A stretch of DNA of 64,000 bases, taken from the NCBI GenBank assembly GCA_023376005.1, contig CM042142.1, forward strand, positions 49,833,969-49,897,968. The letters are read 5' to 3'. This document shows, piece by piece, positions 23,497-33,747 of the stretch. The translations under genes were made by a program, and so were the position numbers. The stretch's first letter is position 1; each line of letters starts with the position of its first letter. Source of the stretch: Doryteuthis pealeii. Its lineage: Eukaryota > Mollusca > Cephalopoda > Myopsida > Loliginidae. Under the pieces are notes generated by a model. That model did no database searches. It was not told where the DNA came from and was given only the letters and a program-made list of their open reading frames with translations.

Positions 23497-23910
23497 AAAT
23501 GAAACTCATTTGGTCACATTCATAGGCTGAAATTTTCTTATGATATCTACTGTTGATGACTGTTTTGACACATGGGATCCAAGTACTGCAACACCGATGG
23601 AAGAAGTGTATGGACTGCAAGTTGGGGCTACGTTGAAAAATAAATCTCATTTGGTCACATTCATAGGCTGAAATTTTCTTATGATATCTACTGTTGATGA
23701 CTGTTTTGACCAATGGGATCAAGTACTGCAACAGCGATGGAAGAAGTGTATGGACTGCAAGTTGGGGCTACGTTGAAAAATAAACCTCATTTGGTCACAT
23801 TCATAGGCTGAAATTTTCTTATGATATCTACTATTGATGGATTTTTGACCATGGGATCCACGTACTGCAACACCGATGGAAGAAGTGTATGGAAATGAGT
23901 GTGGTGGTGG
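23340..23910 (-). repeat. Tandem array, about 140-bp unit, four units before the gap
   Basis: Mirror of the left-arm array; units are centred near 23438, 23609, 23749 and 23889. Between the first two units is a (TG)n tract of about 45 bp (23451-23492) where the left arm has only about 16 bp of CA. The array is cut off by the run of N. Confidence 0.9.
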
Positions 23911-24010
23911 NNNNNNNNNNNNNNNNNNNNNNNNNNNNNNNNNNNNNNNNNNNNNNNNNNNNNNNNNNNNNNNNNNNNNNNNNNNNNNNNNNNNNNNNNN
24001 NNNNNNNNNN
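23911..24010. other. Assembly gap of exactly 100 N
   Basis: A run of 100 unknown bases. A round 100 usually marks a scaffold join of unknown size. The sequence before it is the outer end of the right arm. The sequence after it is the inner part of a direct copy of the left arm, so the two sides are not obviously adjacent in the genome. Confidence 0.97.
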
Positions 24011-24122
24011 TGCCGCACAGAAGATTACCCAATCTATGCTACTCATGCGCTGAGTTGTCGGAGACCGGTATCGAACCGGTATCTTGCGATTCGTAAGCGG
24101 GTGTCTACTGACTGAGAAGGCA
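24011..24122 (-). repeat. SINE-A head fragment after the gap
   Basis: tRNA-like head complement ('gagaccggtatcgaaccgg', 'tactgactgagaaggc'); the body is lost in the gap. Confidence 0.75.
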
Positions 24123-24767
24123 AACGAAATCGTTCCAGATTCGAGCAGTCGATCGTTAATGTAATTTTTCTACATTCTAGGAAGGCATGATTCAGTCTTC
24201 CCTGAATTGTGTGCCGTAATTATACATTTTAAGGAAATTATTATTTTGTAGACATTCTATACAGTGTGATATTATTTATATTTAAAGGACAAGTCTCTAT
24301 CGACCTCGATACTAAATTGTATCTGGTGTGAGACTTCAGTTCTGGAGCTCTTGTGAGTACAGTTGTACTTGTTGCCATTATTCCGAGTCCATTCTAATCT
24401 AGTGTGGTAGTATTTGTTAGGGTCCTATCTATGGATCCAATATATGTGTTTGAAAATTATTTGTATTTGATAGGAATACTTGATGTCATATAACAGTAAA
24501 TATTTGTATTAAGAATATATTATTTACAAAGTATTTTTATTAATTACGTGAAACCATATAAACGTGTATAAAAATGACTATTATGAATTGAAATAATTGC
24601 TTGAAACCATATAATAATAGAAGTATATAGGAACTGTGTGTAAATTATTTGTATTTGATAGGGATACCTGATATATGACTGTAAATCATTTATATTAGAA
24701 TAGTTACTTGAAGCTATAATTCTTTACTAGAGATTATTAGTTACTTGAAACCATATAAAAAAGTCTT

Positions 24768-24985
24768 CGGTATCAGCCAATCAGCGAGGGAATCTATCCC
24801 TTTTTCACTAGCGCTAGACCAAGGAGATTGTTTTGGCATCTGAGATAGAGCGCCACACCTTCATCAGCTCCTTAATTTACCGCACAACCCCTGAGCTACT
24901 CATACGCTGAGTGGCGAGGGCCAATATCGAACTAGGAACCTTATGGTTTCTAGCCGAACGCTCTACCGACTGAGCTAACCCAAAA
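24768..24985 (-). repeat. SINE-A copy in third arm copy
   Basis: Direct counterpart of 15899-16118, ending 'ctctaccgactgagctaacc'. Confidence 0.85.
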
Positions 24986-25601
24986 CACCCTCCGGTCGAT
25001 GTAAAAATAGATTTTTGAACATATTGCCTGAGGGGTGGAGTAAAAAATTAAATGACAGCAAATTTGTACCCTAAGTAAGTAAAATCATCAAATTAAAAAT
25101 AAAACAATTTTGGAATGTAAACTTTAATATGTATTAAATAAAACAAACTATATATAGATACATAATACCAGTCATGTATTTATTAAAACTTGTTTTAAAA
25201 ACAATGAGGACTGTCTAATGCTGCATGTTTCAAATTTTGAGAGTATTTATTCCATGTTATGACGATTTTGGGTAATGTGACGTAAGCAGTGAGGTAATTT
25301 TTGTTGCAGACAAAACCGAAGCGAATCTCCTTATCAATAGATTAGATAGGTATTTAAAACCATACAATTGTGTGTAAGGTATTTGTATTAAATTGGCATA
25401 CTTGATATCATATAGTAGTCAGCGGAGAGGCCTATCAGTCGGTATCAGCCAGACAATGAGAGAGTCTATCCCATTTTTGCTATGATATAATTAAAATAAG
25501 ATTTGATCAGCTGGTCAAGTAATTAACATGTTGTTTACGTTTGCTCAAGTGGCATTTCTCCTCACTGACGTTTCCACATTTCCTTTATTGAATCAATTTT
25601 T

Positions 25602-25842
25602 GGACCATATGACATTAGGCCCCTTATGCGATCTCGTTTCATAAGGACATTTTTTTCATTACACTGTCAAAATCCGGTTGTTTTTTTAGGGGTTAGGGTT
25701 AGGGGTTGGGTTAGGGTTTTTTTATAATTTTTTTAAAACTCTAAAAATCGTCTGTTAACAAACAACCGAATTTTGACGGTGTAAATGAAAAACATGTCCT
25801 TATGAAACGAGATCGTAAAAGGGTGCCTAAGGTCATATGGCC
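25602..25842. mobile_element. Foldback element FB-A, copy 3
   Basis: Same insertion as copy 1 with the same flanking caattttt (25594-25601 and 25843-25850), shortened by small deletions. The core has fewer ttaggg units (25687-25718). Confidence 0.8.
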
Positions 25843-26449
25843 CAATTTTTTAAAAACAATAAAACGATGCCGTGTATGCTATGATGAAAATTGCAAGATT
25901 GCAGGAAATAAAACTCAGAGAGTCACCACATCTTTTACCATTTGAGGATAACCTTATCTATGCATTAGATGCTTTGCTGAAAAGCACCGAAATGCATAAT
26001 TAAGGATTCATTGTCTTTATAAAAAGCGAAATGCCTTTTGAATTATTTCTATACAAATCTTTATTATTTTGATATTTTATTGCGATAAAAAGGAATATTT
26101 AGCTGGAAATCGATTCCAATTTTTGTTTTGTTATATCACTTTTAAAAAATAAAAGTTCGAGTTATAATTTAATTTTTCATCGTCTCCACCCTTTTTAATA
26201 GTATATGTAGATACTTTCTGTATATTATGAAAGTATATATTCTAAATATTGTTTTTAAAAAGGAAGTGAAATAATTGCAATTTTACATATATGTACCATT
26301 ATGTACAATATTTATATACATAGGGTGCATATGTGTACCAATACGCATCAGTAAGATACATAATGGTATACATGTGTACCACTATGAAAATCAGTAAAAT
26401 CGATAGTCGTACATATGTATACCAATACACACATCAGTAAGATACATAG

Positions 26450-26735
26450 TGGTTGTTGTTGGCATCCTTCCGTCTACGAGAGACAATGGAGTAGAGTCCA
26501 TTTTTGTAGAACTACGTAGCTTGGGCGGTTTGGTATGGAGGATTAGCTGTTGCCCAGACAGCAAATCCCCCCTCTCCAAACTGCCGCCTGTAATCCAAAG
26601 AAAAGGTAAGAAGACGATGCAGTTTGGCAGCGGTAGTATCGCAGGAGTGCTGGGTTGCACTGGATTTCAGCGTCACGCCACCCTTAGGGACTCCGGATTT
26701 GTTTTTCGGGTTTACTCCATAATCCATAATCTGTA
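26450..26735 (+). repeat. R7 repeat (third copy)
   Basis: Direct counterpart of 17604-17885. Frame differences between the three copies argue against it coding for a protein. Confidence 0.65.
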
Positions 26736-26804
26736 GCGAGTTGGATTAACACCAAAGAAAACCCATCAGACTAAGATTACATAGTAGTACATATACATAT
26801 ATAC

Positions 26805-27180
26805 CAATACGTACATCAGTAATTACATAGTATTTTCCCAATCCTATTGCCCTTTATGGCAAGCCCCAACCCCCTTTTTCATATGGGTGCTAGAAGGCGG
26901 TGCTGAGGGTCTACATGTCCTGGAATGACGTTAAACTCTATCTGATGGTGGGTTCCAGTTTTGGAGGTTTGGAGAATGTGGAGCACTCTTCATCACCATT
27001 GCTCCCTGGTCCACTCTGACCCGGAGTGGGTAGTACCTGTTAGGGTCCCTCTATGGGTTAAATAAAAAATGTATTTATAAAAAAATTGTATTATCCATTA
27101 AGAATTGATTTATTTCAAAACGTTATCGGCATTAAATGACCCACTGAGGTTGATATGCCGTAAAACAAACAAACCAAAAA
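26805..27180 (-). repeat. R3 copy continuing past the duplicated block
   Basis: R3 in reverse from 'caatcctattgcc' to 'gagtgggtagtacctgttag', then 'gttgatatgccgtaaaac' and 'caaaccaaa'. This copy is intact across the point where the palindrome breaks, so it gives the normal sequence at the axis. Confidence 0.75.
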
Positions 27181-27640
27181 AAAATAATATATATACATAG
27201 TGGTACATATGCGTACCAATACGTACTCAACGTGTTAGATTATTTTGCCTCGTGGGTCAAGCATCTCAAATCCAGTTTGTTCAATACAGACGCAAATTTA
27301 TCGGGTCAAAATAAACAATTAAAAGTAAACACATATGTAAGTTTTTCTTTTTTTAATATTGTGTCACAATGACATTCCCTTTATAAAAATTTCGGTTAAG
27401 TTTTTTAGATAAGAGCAATTAAAATGATTTCCTTTTTGTTGTTCGTTGAATGTGGATCGAGTGATAAAGTTAATTCATAATATCCGTTTTTTCTTTTCTG
27501 TATTTACATTAAAAAAATAAGGCCGGTCTATTGAATAATAAAACTGATTGTGTCAAAAAAAGAAAAAGAAAAAAAAAGAAGAAAATATCACCTCAATTAC
27601 AAATCAACTTGTTCACCTTTGAAATAGTTTCCTTTTCGGA
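27181..27640. other. AT-rich spacer
   Basis: No gene recognised. An A/G-rich run at 27555-27585 gives a Lys/Arg-rich frame without meaning. Confidence 0.55.
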
Positions 27641-27689
27641 ACCCACGCAACGACAAAATCATTGGTCTCACTTCTGGAAATTTCGCCCT

Positions 27690-28302
27690 GTCGGCTGGGG
27701 AGAGGGTTGTAGACCACAACAACTACCACTTCTGGAGAGATGTAAAATCCTTCAAATCGGGCCACCAGTTGGCCGTAGGTGGGGACCCGTGATGCTTAAG
27801 GACAAAATCTCGGTGGTCCATAACATGCAATACTCCCCTTTGGTTCTTATTTAGGCTAGATCAATGAGTATCCTCCGATCAATCGGCTGGTCACGTCAAG
27901 CTCTATCACCTGTATGATTGTCCCAATCGTATTGCCTTTATGGCAACCCCCAACATTTTTATCATATATATATACTAGAAGGTTGTTGCTGATGATCTTA
28001 GTGTCCTGGGTATGACGTTAAATTGCATCTGGTGGGGAAGCTTCAATTTCGGAACTCTGGGGAGAGTGGAGTATCCCTTTATCGCCATTACTCCCAGGTC
28101 CACTCTGACTCGGAGTTCTGGTACCTGTTAGGATCCAATCTGTGGGTTAAAAAGATTTCTTTTAAATGAGTATTTAAAACGTGTTTAAAATTTGAGTTTG
28201 AAAAAATATTAAATTCCCAACAAGAATTAAAAAAAAAATATCTTCGGCATAAAATAACCCAACCAGGGTTGACTTGCCGTAAAATCTAACCAACCAACTT
28301 CT
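27690..28302 (-). repeat. R3 copy, long
   Basis: The longest single reverse R3 copy: from 'gccaccagttggccgtaggt' through 'gactgtcccaatcgtattgcc', 'gaccactctgactcgg'-type sequence and 'aggatccaatctgtgggtt' to 'aaccaaccaac'. It gives the family length as at least about 600 bp. Confidence 0.7.
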
Positions 28303-28556
28303 CCAAATAGTACTGAAAGTCTTCAACTGGTTCGCCAACATCAGCAGTGTTGCCACGACCTGCTGCAAGTTCTCAAAATCTTCACAACGACAACTAGGGC
28401 TGGGGTTTGATTTTTTAGGAACATGAAATTGCCATAAGAACGGAGGCTGTGTTGTTATAGAACAATCTTTTTTGGCCCCAAAACCCGTTGACATTTTTTT
28501 TCGGTGATACTGTAAATATGGACAGACTGATTGACTGTCAAATTACGCTGAAACAC
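28303..28556. other. Unassigned sequence between R3 and the 5S-like block
   Basis: No known feature. A short minus-strand frame with a Cys-Arg-Cys motif is not recognised. Confidence 0.4.
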
Positions 28557-28569
28557 TGGTTCCCGCTAG

Positions 28570-28630
28570 ATCACCGAAGTTAAGCAGCGGTGAGCCTATT
28601 CAATACTTAATTGGGTTGCCACTTAAGCAA
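28570..28630 (+). repeat. 5S rRNA-like fragment
   Basis: 'caccgaagttaagcagcgg', 'tgagcctattcaatactta' and 'attgggttgcc' follow the A-box to C-box part of 5S rRNA, in the same partial form as at 2271-2320. The shared truncation suggests a dispersed element and not two independent pseudogenes. Confidence 0.55.
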
Positions 28631-28739
28631 CAGCTGGTACTGAAAGTAGCCTGAGTCCTTTCTTTATCAAAATGACTTTATCGTTATTTTGAAATCTGTA
28701 CTACCTTACAATAAGCTTCTCTGTCCACGCATACCATAA

Positions 28740-29510
28740 CCAAGCAAAATACAAAAACTGATGGTTAGTTTATTACAATTGAGCAGAAAGACCCAGATTA
28801 CAATAATAATAGGACTTTATTTGAATAGAATGAATTTGAGGTGAATAGATAGTGAACTTTGAAATATCCTATTATACAGGTAAAAGATACCAAGAAAATT
28901 TGGTACAGCCGTGGGGAAAATATGGTAGGCAAAGAGTTAAATCAAACCTATAAACTTATCATCATTTTCAATCGGGGTTGCCAACCTGAAAGAAAAAAAT
29001 CAGTTTCAGGTTTGAACTATTTGCCTACTTTAAACGGCTCTCAGCGGCTCTCCTATCTATACGCACACCACACCCAAGCAAAGTACTAAAACTGATAGTC
29101 CATTATAATTGAGCAGAAAGACACAGATTACAATAATAATAGGGCTTTATTTGAATAGAATGAGTTCTGAGGTGAATAGGTAGTGAACTTTGAAATATCC
29201 CATCGTACAGGTAAAAAATACCAAGAAAATCTGATACAGCCAACATTATTACAATAATAGGACTTTATTTGAATAGAATGAGTTCTGAGGTGAATAGTTA
29301 AGGAACTTTGAAATATCCCATCGTACAAGTAAGAAATACCAAGAAAATCTGATACAGCCAACATTATTACAATAATAGGACTTTATTTGAATAGAGTGAG
29401 TTCTGGGGTGAATAGGTAGTGAACTTTGAAATATTCCATCATACAAGTAAAAAAAGATTCAGAAAATTTGATACAACCGTGGGGAGAGGGCATGGTGGAC
29501 AAAAAGTTAA
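28740..29510 (+). repeat. R4 repeat with internal 118-bp tandem units
   Basis: A first R4 unit (28740-28945), about 100 bp of other repeat sequence ('aacggctctcagcggctctc'), then a second R4 (29080-29250) whose part 'caataataggactttatttg' to 'gatacagccaacattatt' is repeated with a 118-bp period. The single unit at 2630-2860 is the non-tandem form. Confidence 0.8.
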
Positions 29511-30045
29511 ACTGGCCTCGTATTTCGCTAGAAATAGAACGACAAAAGATATTTTTACAATAAAGATTAACTGATCAATATTTAGCAATCAATAGTTTTA
29601 ATATCAAAGAATGTTTGTTGTTCGCATTATTATTGCTGAGCTGTTTACGCTTTGATAATTATAATGAATTTTATCAAAAACAATTTTTACAAGAACAACG
29701 AAAAGACAAGAAATAAAGCTTAATAGCCCTGGTCACCGGGACTACCCTGGCACTGGCGCCGTACTGCGTCGACCCTTTTCCTTTGGTGCAATGGGAAGAG
29801 GAGTGCTGACATCTTCGGGTCTGGGGGTCGTTTCGTGTATTTGTCGTGTACCGTCTGAAGGCAAGAACACGACGTAGTGATATGAACAGATACAACATTT
29901 TGATCGTTGTCCAAAGGCCGGTGTGGATGGAGGGTGGAAAAGTCGGGTGTCTGGGATTTTCTGTTTGGAAGTGATCCTCGTACGGATACGCGAAAGAAAT
30001 CCAGCGTTGTAGTGTGCATGTAGAGGTAATAGTTGTAATGTCGCA
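29511..30045. other. Spacer with no recognised gene
   Basis: Bases 29720-30045 are less AT-rich and open in several minus-strand frames, but none matches a family I know and none agrees in frame with its neighbours. Confidence 0.45.
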
Positions 30046-30049
30046 CTGT

Positions 30050-30389
30050 ACATATAGATAGATAGATAGATAGATAGATACTAAGAAAGAAAGAAAGAAA
30101 GAAAAAAGAAAGAAAGATAGATAGATAGATAAATAGATAGATAGATAGATACTAAGAAAGAAAGAAAAAAGATAGATAGATAGATAGATACTAAGAAAGA
30201 AAGAAAGAAAGAAAAAAGAAAGAAAGAAAGGTAGATAGATAGATAGATAGATAGATATGAAGGGACTAAGAAAGAAAGAAATATATATATGAAGAGACTG
30301 ATAGATAGATAGATCGATAGATAGATAGATAGATAGATAGAGGGGTCTCCTGACGTAATGGCTAACATGCCAGACTGTGACATCGTAGT

Positions 30390-30432
<43 letters not shown>

Positions 30433-30600
30433 TGAAGAGACAAAGATAGATAGATAGATAGATAGATAGATGCATACATACATACATACATACATACATA
30501 CATAGATGGGCTCCCCTGACGAAGTGGCTAACTTGCTAGACTGTGATATCATAGCAAAGATAGATAGATGAATAGATAGATAAATAGATAGATTATCGCC
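30050..30600. repeat. Compound tetranucleotide array (GATA/GAAA/CATA)
   Basis: Blocks of GATA alternate with GAAA blocks, with a short CATA block at 30473-30503. Two short SINE-D pieces are embedded (30340-30392 and 30508-30558). The long Ser-Ile-Tyr-Leu minus-strand frame is a translation of the array. Confidence 0.95.
30340..30558 (+). repeat. Two SINE-D head fragments within the GATA array
   Basis: 'ctcctgacgtaatggctaac' (30346) and 'ctcccctgacgaagtggctaa' in part (30511), each followed by 'agactgtga' and 'atcgtag' or 'atcatag'. They are tRNA-like heads, also seen at 45640-45720, each followed by GATA repeats instead of the SINE body. Confidence 0.6.
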
Positions 30601-30924
30601 CATAAATAAGTAACCCCCATTAATAAAAAGATAATTTTCATCTAAACCAGAAATAGCAATATTTTGTTATTTTGGTGGATTTTTATACAATTTAAACGGA
30701 TATTATTAGGTATTATTTGTAAAAAGCAAAAAAACCAAAAAACTTTAGAGTATTGAAACTTTGTGATTAAAACTAAAATTGCAATACAAATAAAACCAAA
30801 ACTAAAATTACATAAATAAGAATAAAAGGTTACAGAGTTTCAATAATGTAGAGTTCGTTGATAGATAATACTTAATAATATCCGTTTTTGTTCTGTTAGA
30901 AATAATAAAATCCTGGTATCTTTG
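30601..30924. other. AT-rich spacer
   Basis: Nothing recognised; A-rich with short direct repeats of 'aaaactaaaatt'. Confidence 0.55.
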
Positions 30925-31215
30925 GTTGGTTAGTTGGTTGATTAGATTTTATGGCATGTCAACTCTTATTGGGTTATTTTATGCTGAAGACGTGTTGTTT
31001 TATTCATTCTTGATGCGTATTAAATTTTTTTAAAACCCATTATTTTTAACACATTTTTTAAACTCATGTTTTCTTTCTATTTCACCCTAACAAGTACTAC
31101 CACTCGGAATTAGGGTGGAACTGGGAGTAATGGTGATGAAGGGGTACTCTACGCCCCCAGGGTTCCAGAATTGGAACTTCACCATTAGATGCAGTTTCAT
31201 ATCATACACAGGACA
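30925..31215 (+). repeat. R3 copy
   Basis: 'ggttggttagttggttg', 'atggcatgtcaactcttatt', 'atgctgaagacg', then 'caccctaacaagtactacca' and 'aattggaacttcaccatt'. Confidence 0.7.
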
Positions 31216-31574
31216 CCAGTATCTTTGGTTTTTGGAGAAAATTGAAATTTCATAAAAATTGTTAGGGTGTATTCTACTGTATTCATGCGTGATACAGTAG
31301 ATGTGAGTAGATAAATATATATACAAAGGTAAAGAGTTAGACAGATAGTCTTTTATAAAAACTTTGCTTAGTTTGGCACAAGGTTAGAAGTATTAAGCAC
31401 TCGAAATCATGAGCAATAGTATGCTACATTGGCTTTTAACTGTGTGAAGTGCCCAAATAGATAAATAAATTTAAAAGGTTAGTATTATCTGCGTTATTCG
31501 GACTATTGTCCTCATCTTCATTGTTATCTGTACAACGTTTCGGCCGATGTGCCCTCCAGCCTTCTTCAGATATT

Positions 31575-31682
31575 TCTTGTCGGGCTCGGGAACCTTCTCG
31601 GACTCGGGAACCATCTCAGATTCGGGAACCTTCTTTTCGAAATCGGGAACCTTCTTGTCGTAATCGGGAGCTATCACGGAAC
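31575..31682. repeat. Short tandem array, 15-21-bp degenerate unit
   Basis: About six units on the theme 'tcgggaaccttct'. It is open in three frames and gives a Pro-Glu-Ser or Arg-Glu-Pro-Ser periodic peptide. I see no evidence that it is expressed. Confidence 0.7.
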
Positions 31683-31704
31683 TTTGAACCTAACCCTTTA
31701 TTCA

Positions 31705-31880
31705 GTCCACGGGGGATCCTGTTCTCATTCTGCTAAACATAGCTGGGATAGAGGCGTTAAGCTGTGTTAATTATTATTGTATGTTACTGCCGCCCTTGAC
31801 CAAGATTGAACCTGCAGTCCAGAGATAACTGTCACTTAGAACTGTCTTAACCTAATTCCTTTATCCACTAGGCCATGTGT
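31705..31880 (-). repeat. SINE-E, tRNA-like
   Basis: In reverse: A-box-like tggcctagtggataaagg and B-box-like ggttcaatcttgg, followed by 'ttaacgcctctatcccagct'. It matches 57905-58090. Confidence 0.65.
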
Positions 31881-31952
31881 CCATCGACCGAAACGTTGTA
31901 CAGATAACAATGACGATGAGGACAATAGTCCGAATAACGCAGATAATACTAA

Positions 31953-32309
31953 TCCTCAAGCCTCATCTCAAAAATTTAGAGAAATTTAAGAGGGTTGATA
32001 AATAGACTTGCGAATTCAATATCAAATAATATGATTGCTTGATTTTAACGGCATGTTAACCCGTGGCCAATTTTATACCAAGTAATTAGGGAATCACGTT
32101 TATTATACGTTTATATATACAATTAGCGGTTTCTCGAGAGTTTTTTTGTATTCATACACTAATACAAATAATTTGCACTCAGTTACATGGTTTGAAGAAT
32201 TACTGTCTAGTACTAATATTTTATACAAAAATATATGGTTTCAAGTAATTATTTCTATTATTTGTTCACACACAGTTATATCGTTCCACGGAACTAAAAA
32301 TAATAGCGC
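31953..32309. other. AT-rich spacer
   Basis: Nothing recognised except the motif 'tggtttcaagtaattatt', which is also common in the palindrome arms. Confidence 0.5.
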
Positions 32310-33180
32310 CTGCACCTCTGCAGAGGCATAAAATCACCCCAATGGGACCACCTGTTGACTGTGGGTGCCGACCCGTGATGCTTATGGACGGATTCCTGGT
32401 AGCTGAGTAGTCCATGATATGACTTTGGTCCCTACTTAGACTAGACGAGTGGTCGGAAAGGCCCCCTGATAAATCGGATGGCCACGCCAAGCACATATGA
32501 CTGTCCCAACCCTATTGTCCTTATGTCAAGTCCCCAACACTTTTTTATCATATATATGCTTGAAGGAGGCGCGTGGTCTAATGGTTAAGTCCAATTCCTG
32601 GACGAAGCTGTTGGAATTTCACATGGCGCTAATACCCTTGGGAAAGGTATGAATCCAATTCTACCTCCAGCTATGGGTAAATAGCAGGGCAGACTGGACT
32701 CTTTAACCATGGCTAGGTAACCAGTCTAGGAGAAGGAAAACTCTGAATTCAAACCTGTTAAACTCCGCTTAAGAAATTGACATTGTGTCGCATCCTGCTC
32801 GTGCGGAGGGATTGGTAAATATATATATATATATGCTAGAAGGTGGTGGTTGAGGGTCTTATTGTCCCAGGTATGACGTTAAACTGTATGTAATGGTGAT
32901 GTTCCAATTCTAGAACTCTGAAGAATGTGGAGTACCCCTCTATAGCTATTACTCCCATGTCCACCCTGACCCGGAGTGGTAGTACCTGATAGGGTCCCAT
33001 CAATGGGTTAAATAAATTAAAAAATGTGTATTAAAAAATGGGTTTAAAAAATTGACTTTGAAAAAAAACAACAAGATTGAATACCCAACAAGAATGAATA
33101 AAACAAAATGTCTTCGGCATAAAATAACCCAACAAGGGTTGGTATGCCATAAAATCCAACCAACCAACCAACCAACCTAA
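32310..33180 (-). repeat. R3 copy split by a SINE-B insertion
   Basis: R3 in reverse at 32310-32575 and 32815-33180 ('gcaccagttg'-type start, 'aacccaacaagggttgg' and (CCAA)n end). The break lies inside 'catatatatgcttgaagg', which is repeated on the far side as 'tatatatgctagaagg'. Confidence 0.8.
32566..32834 (+). repeat. SINE-B, full-length copy with (TA)n tail
   Basis: tRNA-like head with A box gcgtggtctaatggttaag (about 32572-32590). Body 'cccttgggaaaggtatgaat', 'ctccagctatgggtaaatag' and 'ggtaaccagtctaggagaag'. Tail 'gtgtcgcatcctgctcgtg', 'ggtaaatata' and a TA run. Target duplication of about 15 bp ('tatatatgct-gaagg') on both sides. This copy shows that the (TA)n tract is the SINE 3' end. 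Confidence 0.88.
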
Positions 33181-33254
33181 TGATAATGATAATTCTTAGT
33201 AAATGATTATATTTTTAATTAAGTATTCTTAAAACAGTTATATAGTACCAAGTA

Positions 33255-33553
33255 TAGAAGCGCGTGGTGTAATGGTTAAAGTCATGGGAAATGAACTCGT
33301 CGCCCCGAGTTCAAATCCTGAATGTGGTAATTGCATTTCCCTTAGTGCTAATACCCTTGGGAAAGGTATGAATCCTACTCTCCCTCCAGCTATGGGTAAA
33401 TAGAAGGGCAGACTGGGCTCTTTAACCTTGGTTAGGCAACCGGTATAGGAGAAGGAAAATTCTGAATTCAAATCTGTTGAACTCCGCTTAAGAAATTGAC
33501 CTTGTGTCACATCCTGCTTGTGTGGAGGGGTTGGTAAATATATATATATAGTA
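33255..33553 (+). repeat. SINE-B, full-length copy
   Basis: A box gcgtggtgtaatggttaaag (33261), B box gagttcaaatcctg (33309), complete body and tail, TA run at 33538-33549. Confidence 0.88.
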
Positions 33554-33589
33554 CCAAGTATTCCTATCTAATTCAAATAATTTTAATTG

Positions 33590-33745
33590 ATCTATTTAAC
33601 CCATAGATGTTAATCTTAACTAACCTCCGGGTCAGAATGGACTAGGAAATAATGACAATGAAGGAATACTCCACACACCCCAGAGCTCCAGAACAGGATC
33701 CTCATCATTAGATGCAATTTAGTGTCATACCCAGGATACTCTTTT
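33590..33745 (+). repeat. R3 fragment
   Basis: 'aacccatagatgttaatctt', 'ctccacacaccccagagctc', 'atacccaggatactc'; it runs straight into SINE-A sequence at 33747. Confidence 0.65.
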
Positions 33746-33747
33746 GA

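Larger units (their letters stand above)
17961..23910. repeat. Right arm of the large inverted repeat
   Basis: Reverse complement of the left arm, running up to the scaffold gap. Its first 220 bp (17964-18186) have no partner in the left arm but match the direct third copy at 26805-27022. Where the left arm and the other two copies differ, this arm and the third copy agree with each other. The palindrome axis therefore lies at about 17960, at 'atatatacc|atccggtcag'. Confidence 0.92.
24011..27022. repeat. Third copy of the arm sequence, left-arm orientation, error-like deletions
   Basis: Collinear with left arm 15132-17960 and, beyond the axis, with the complement of 17964-18186. It shares the right-arm variants. 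It also has many single-base losses absent from both arms, for example catgattcag near 24186 for catgaattcag and shortened A and T runs near 25300 and 26040. Such losses look like uncorrected long-read error. It holds SINE-A pieces, FB-A copy 3 and R7. Confidence 0.9.
31479..31952. mobile_element. Inverted-repeat element, 71-bp arms, holding SINE-E
   Basis: Arms 31479-31549 and 31882-31952 are near-perfect reverse complements (outer end ttagtattatctgcgttatt). Between them lie a short tandem array of 'cgggaacctt' type (31580-31680) and a minus-strand SINE-E (31705-31880). The right half recurs at 57900-58170 with the SINE-E in the same position, so the unit moves or spreads as a whole. No transposase frame. 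Confidence 0.75.

Noticed and set aside
23876..24115. Open frames across the run of N
   Set aside because: They consist mostly of unknown residues and have no meaning.
29674..30603. 309-codon minus-strand open frame
   Set aside because: It is a translation of GATA and GAAA repeats (Ser-Ile-Tyr-Leu and Phe-Leu-Ser-Phe periods); no domain and no complexity.
31506..31736. Repeat protein with Arg-Glu-Pro-Ser units
   Set aside because: The underlying DNA is a short degenerate tandem array open in several frames within a mobile element; the frame is not preserved at the related 57.9-kb locus, which lacks this part.
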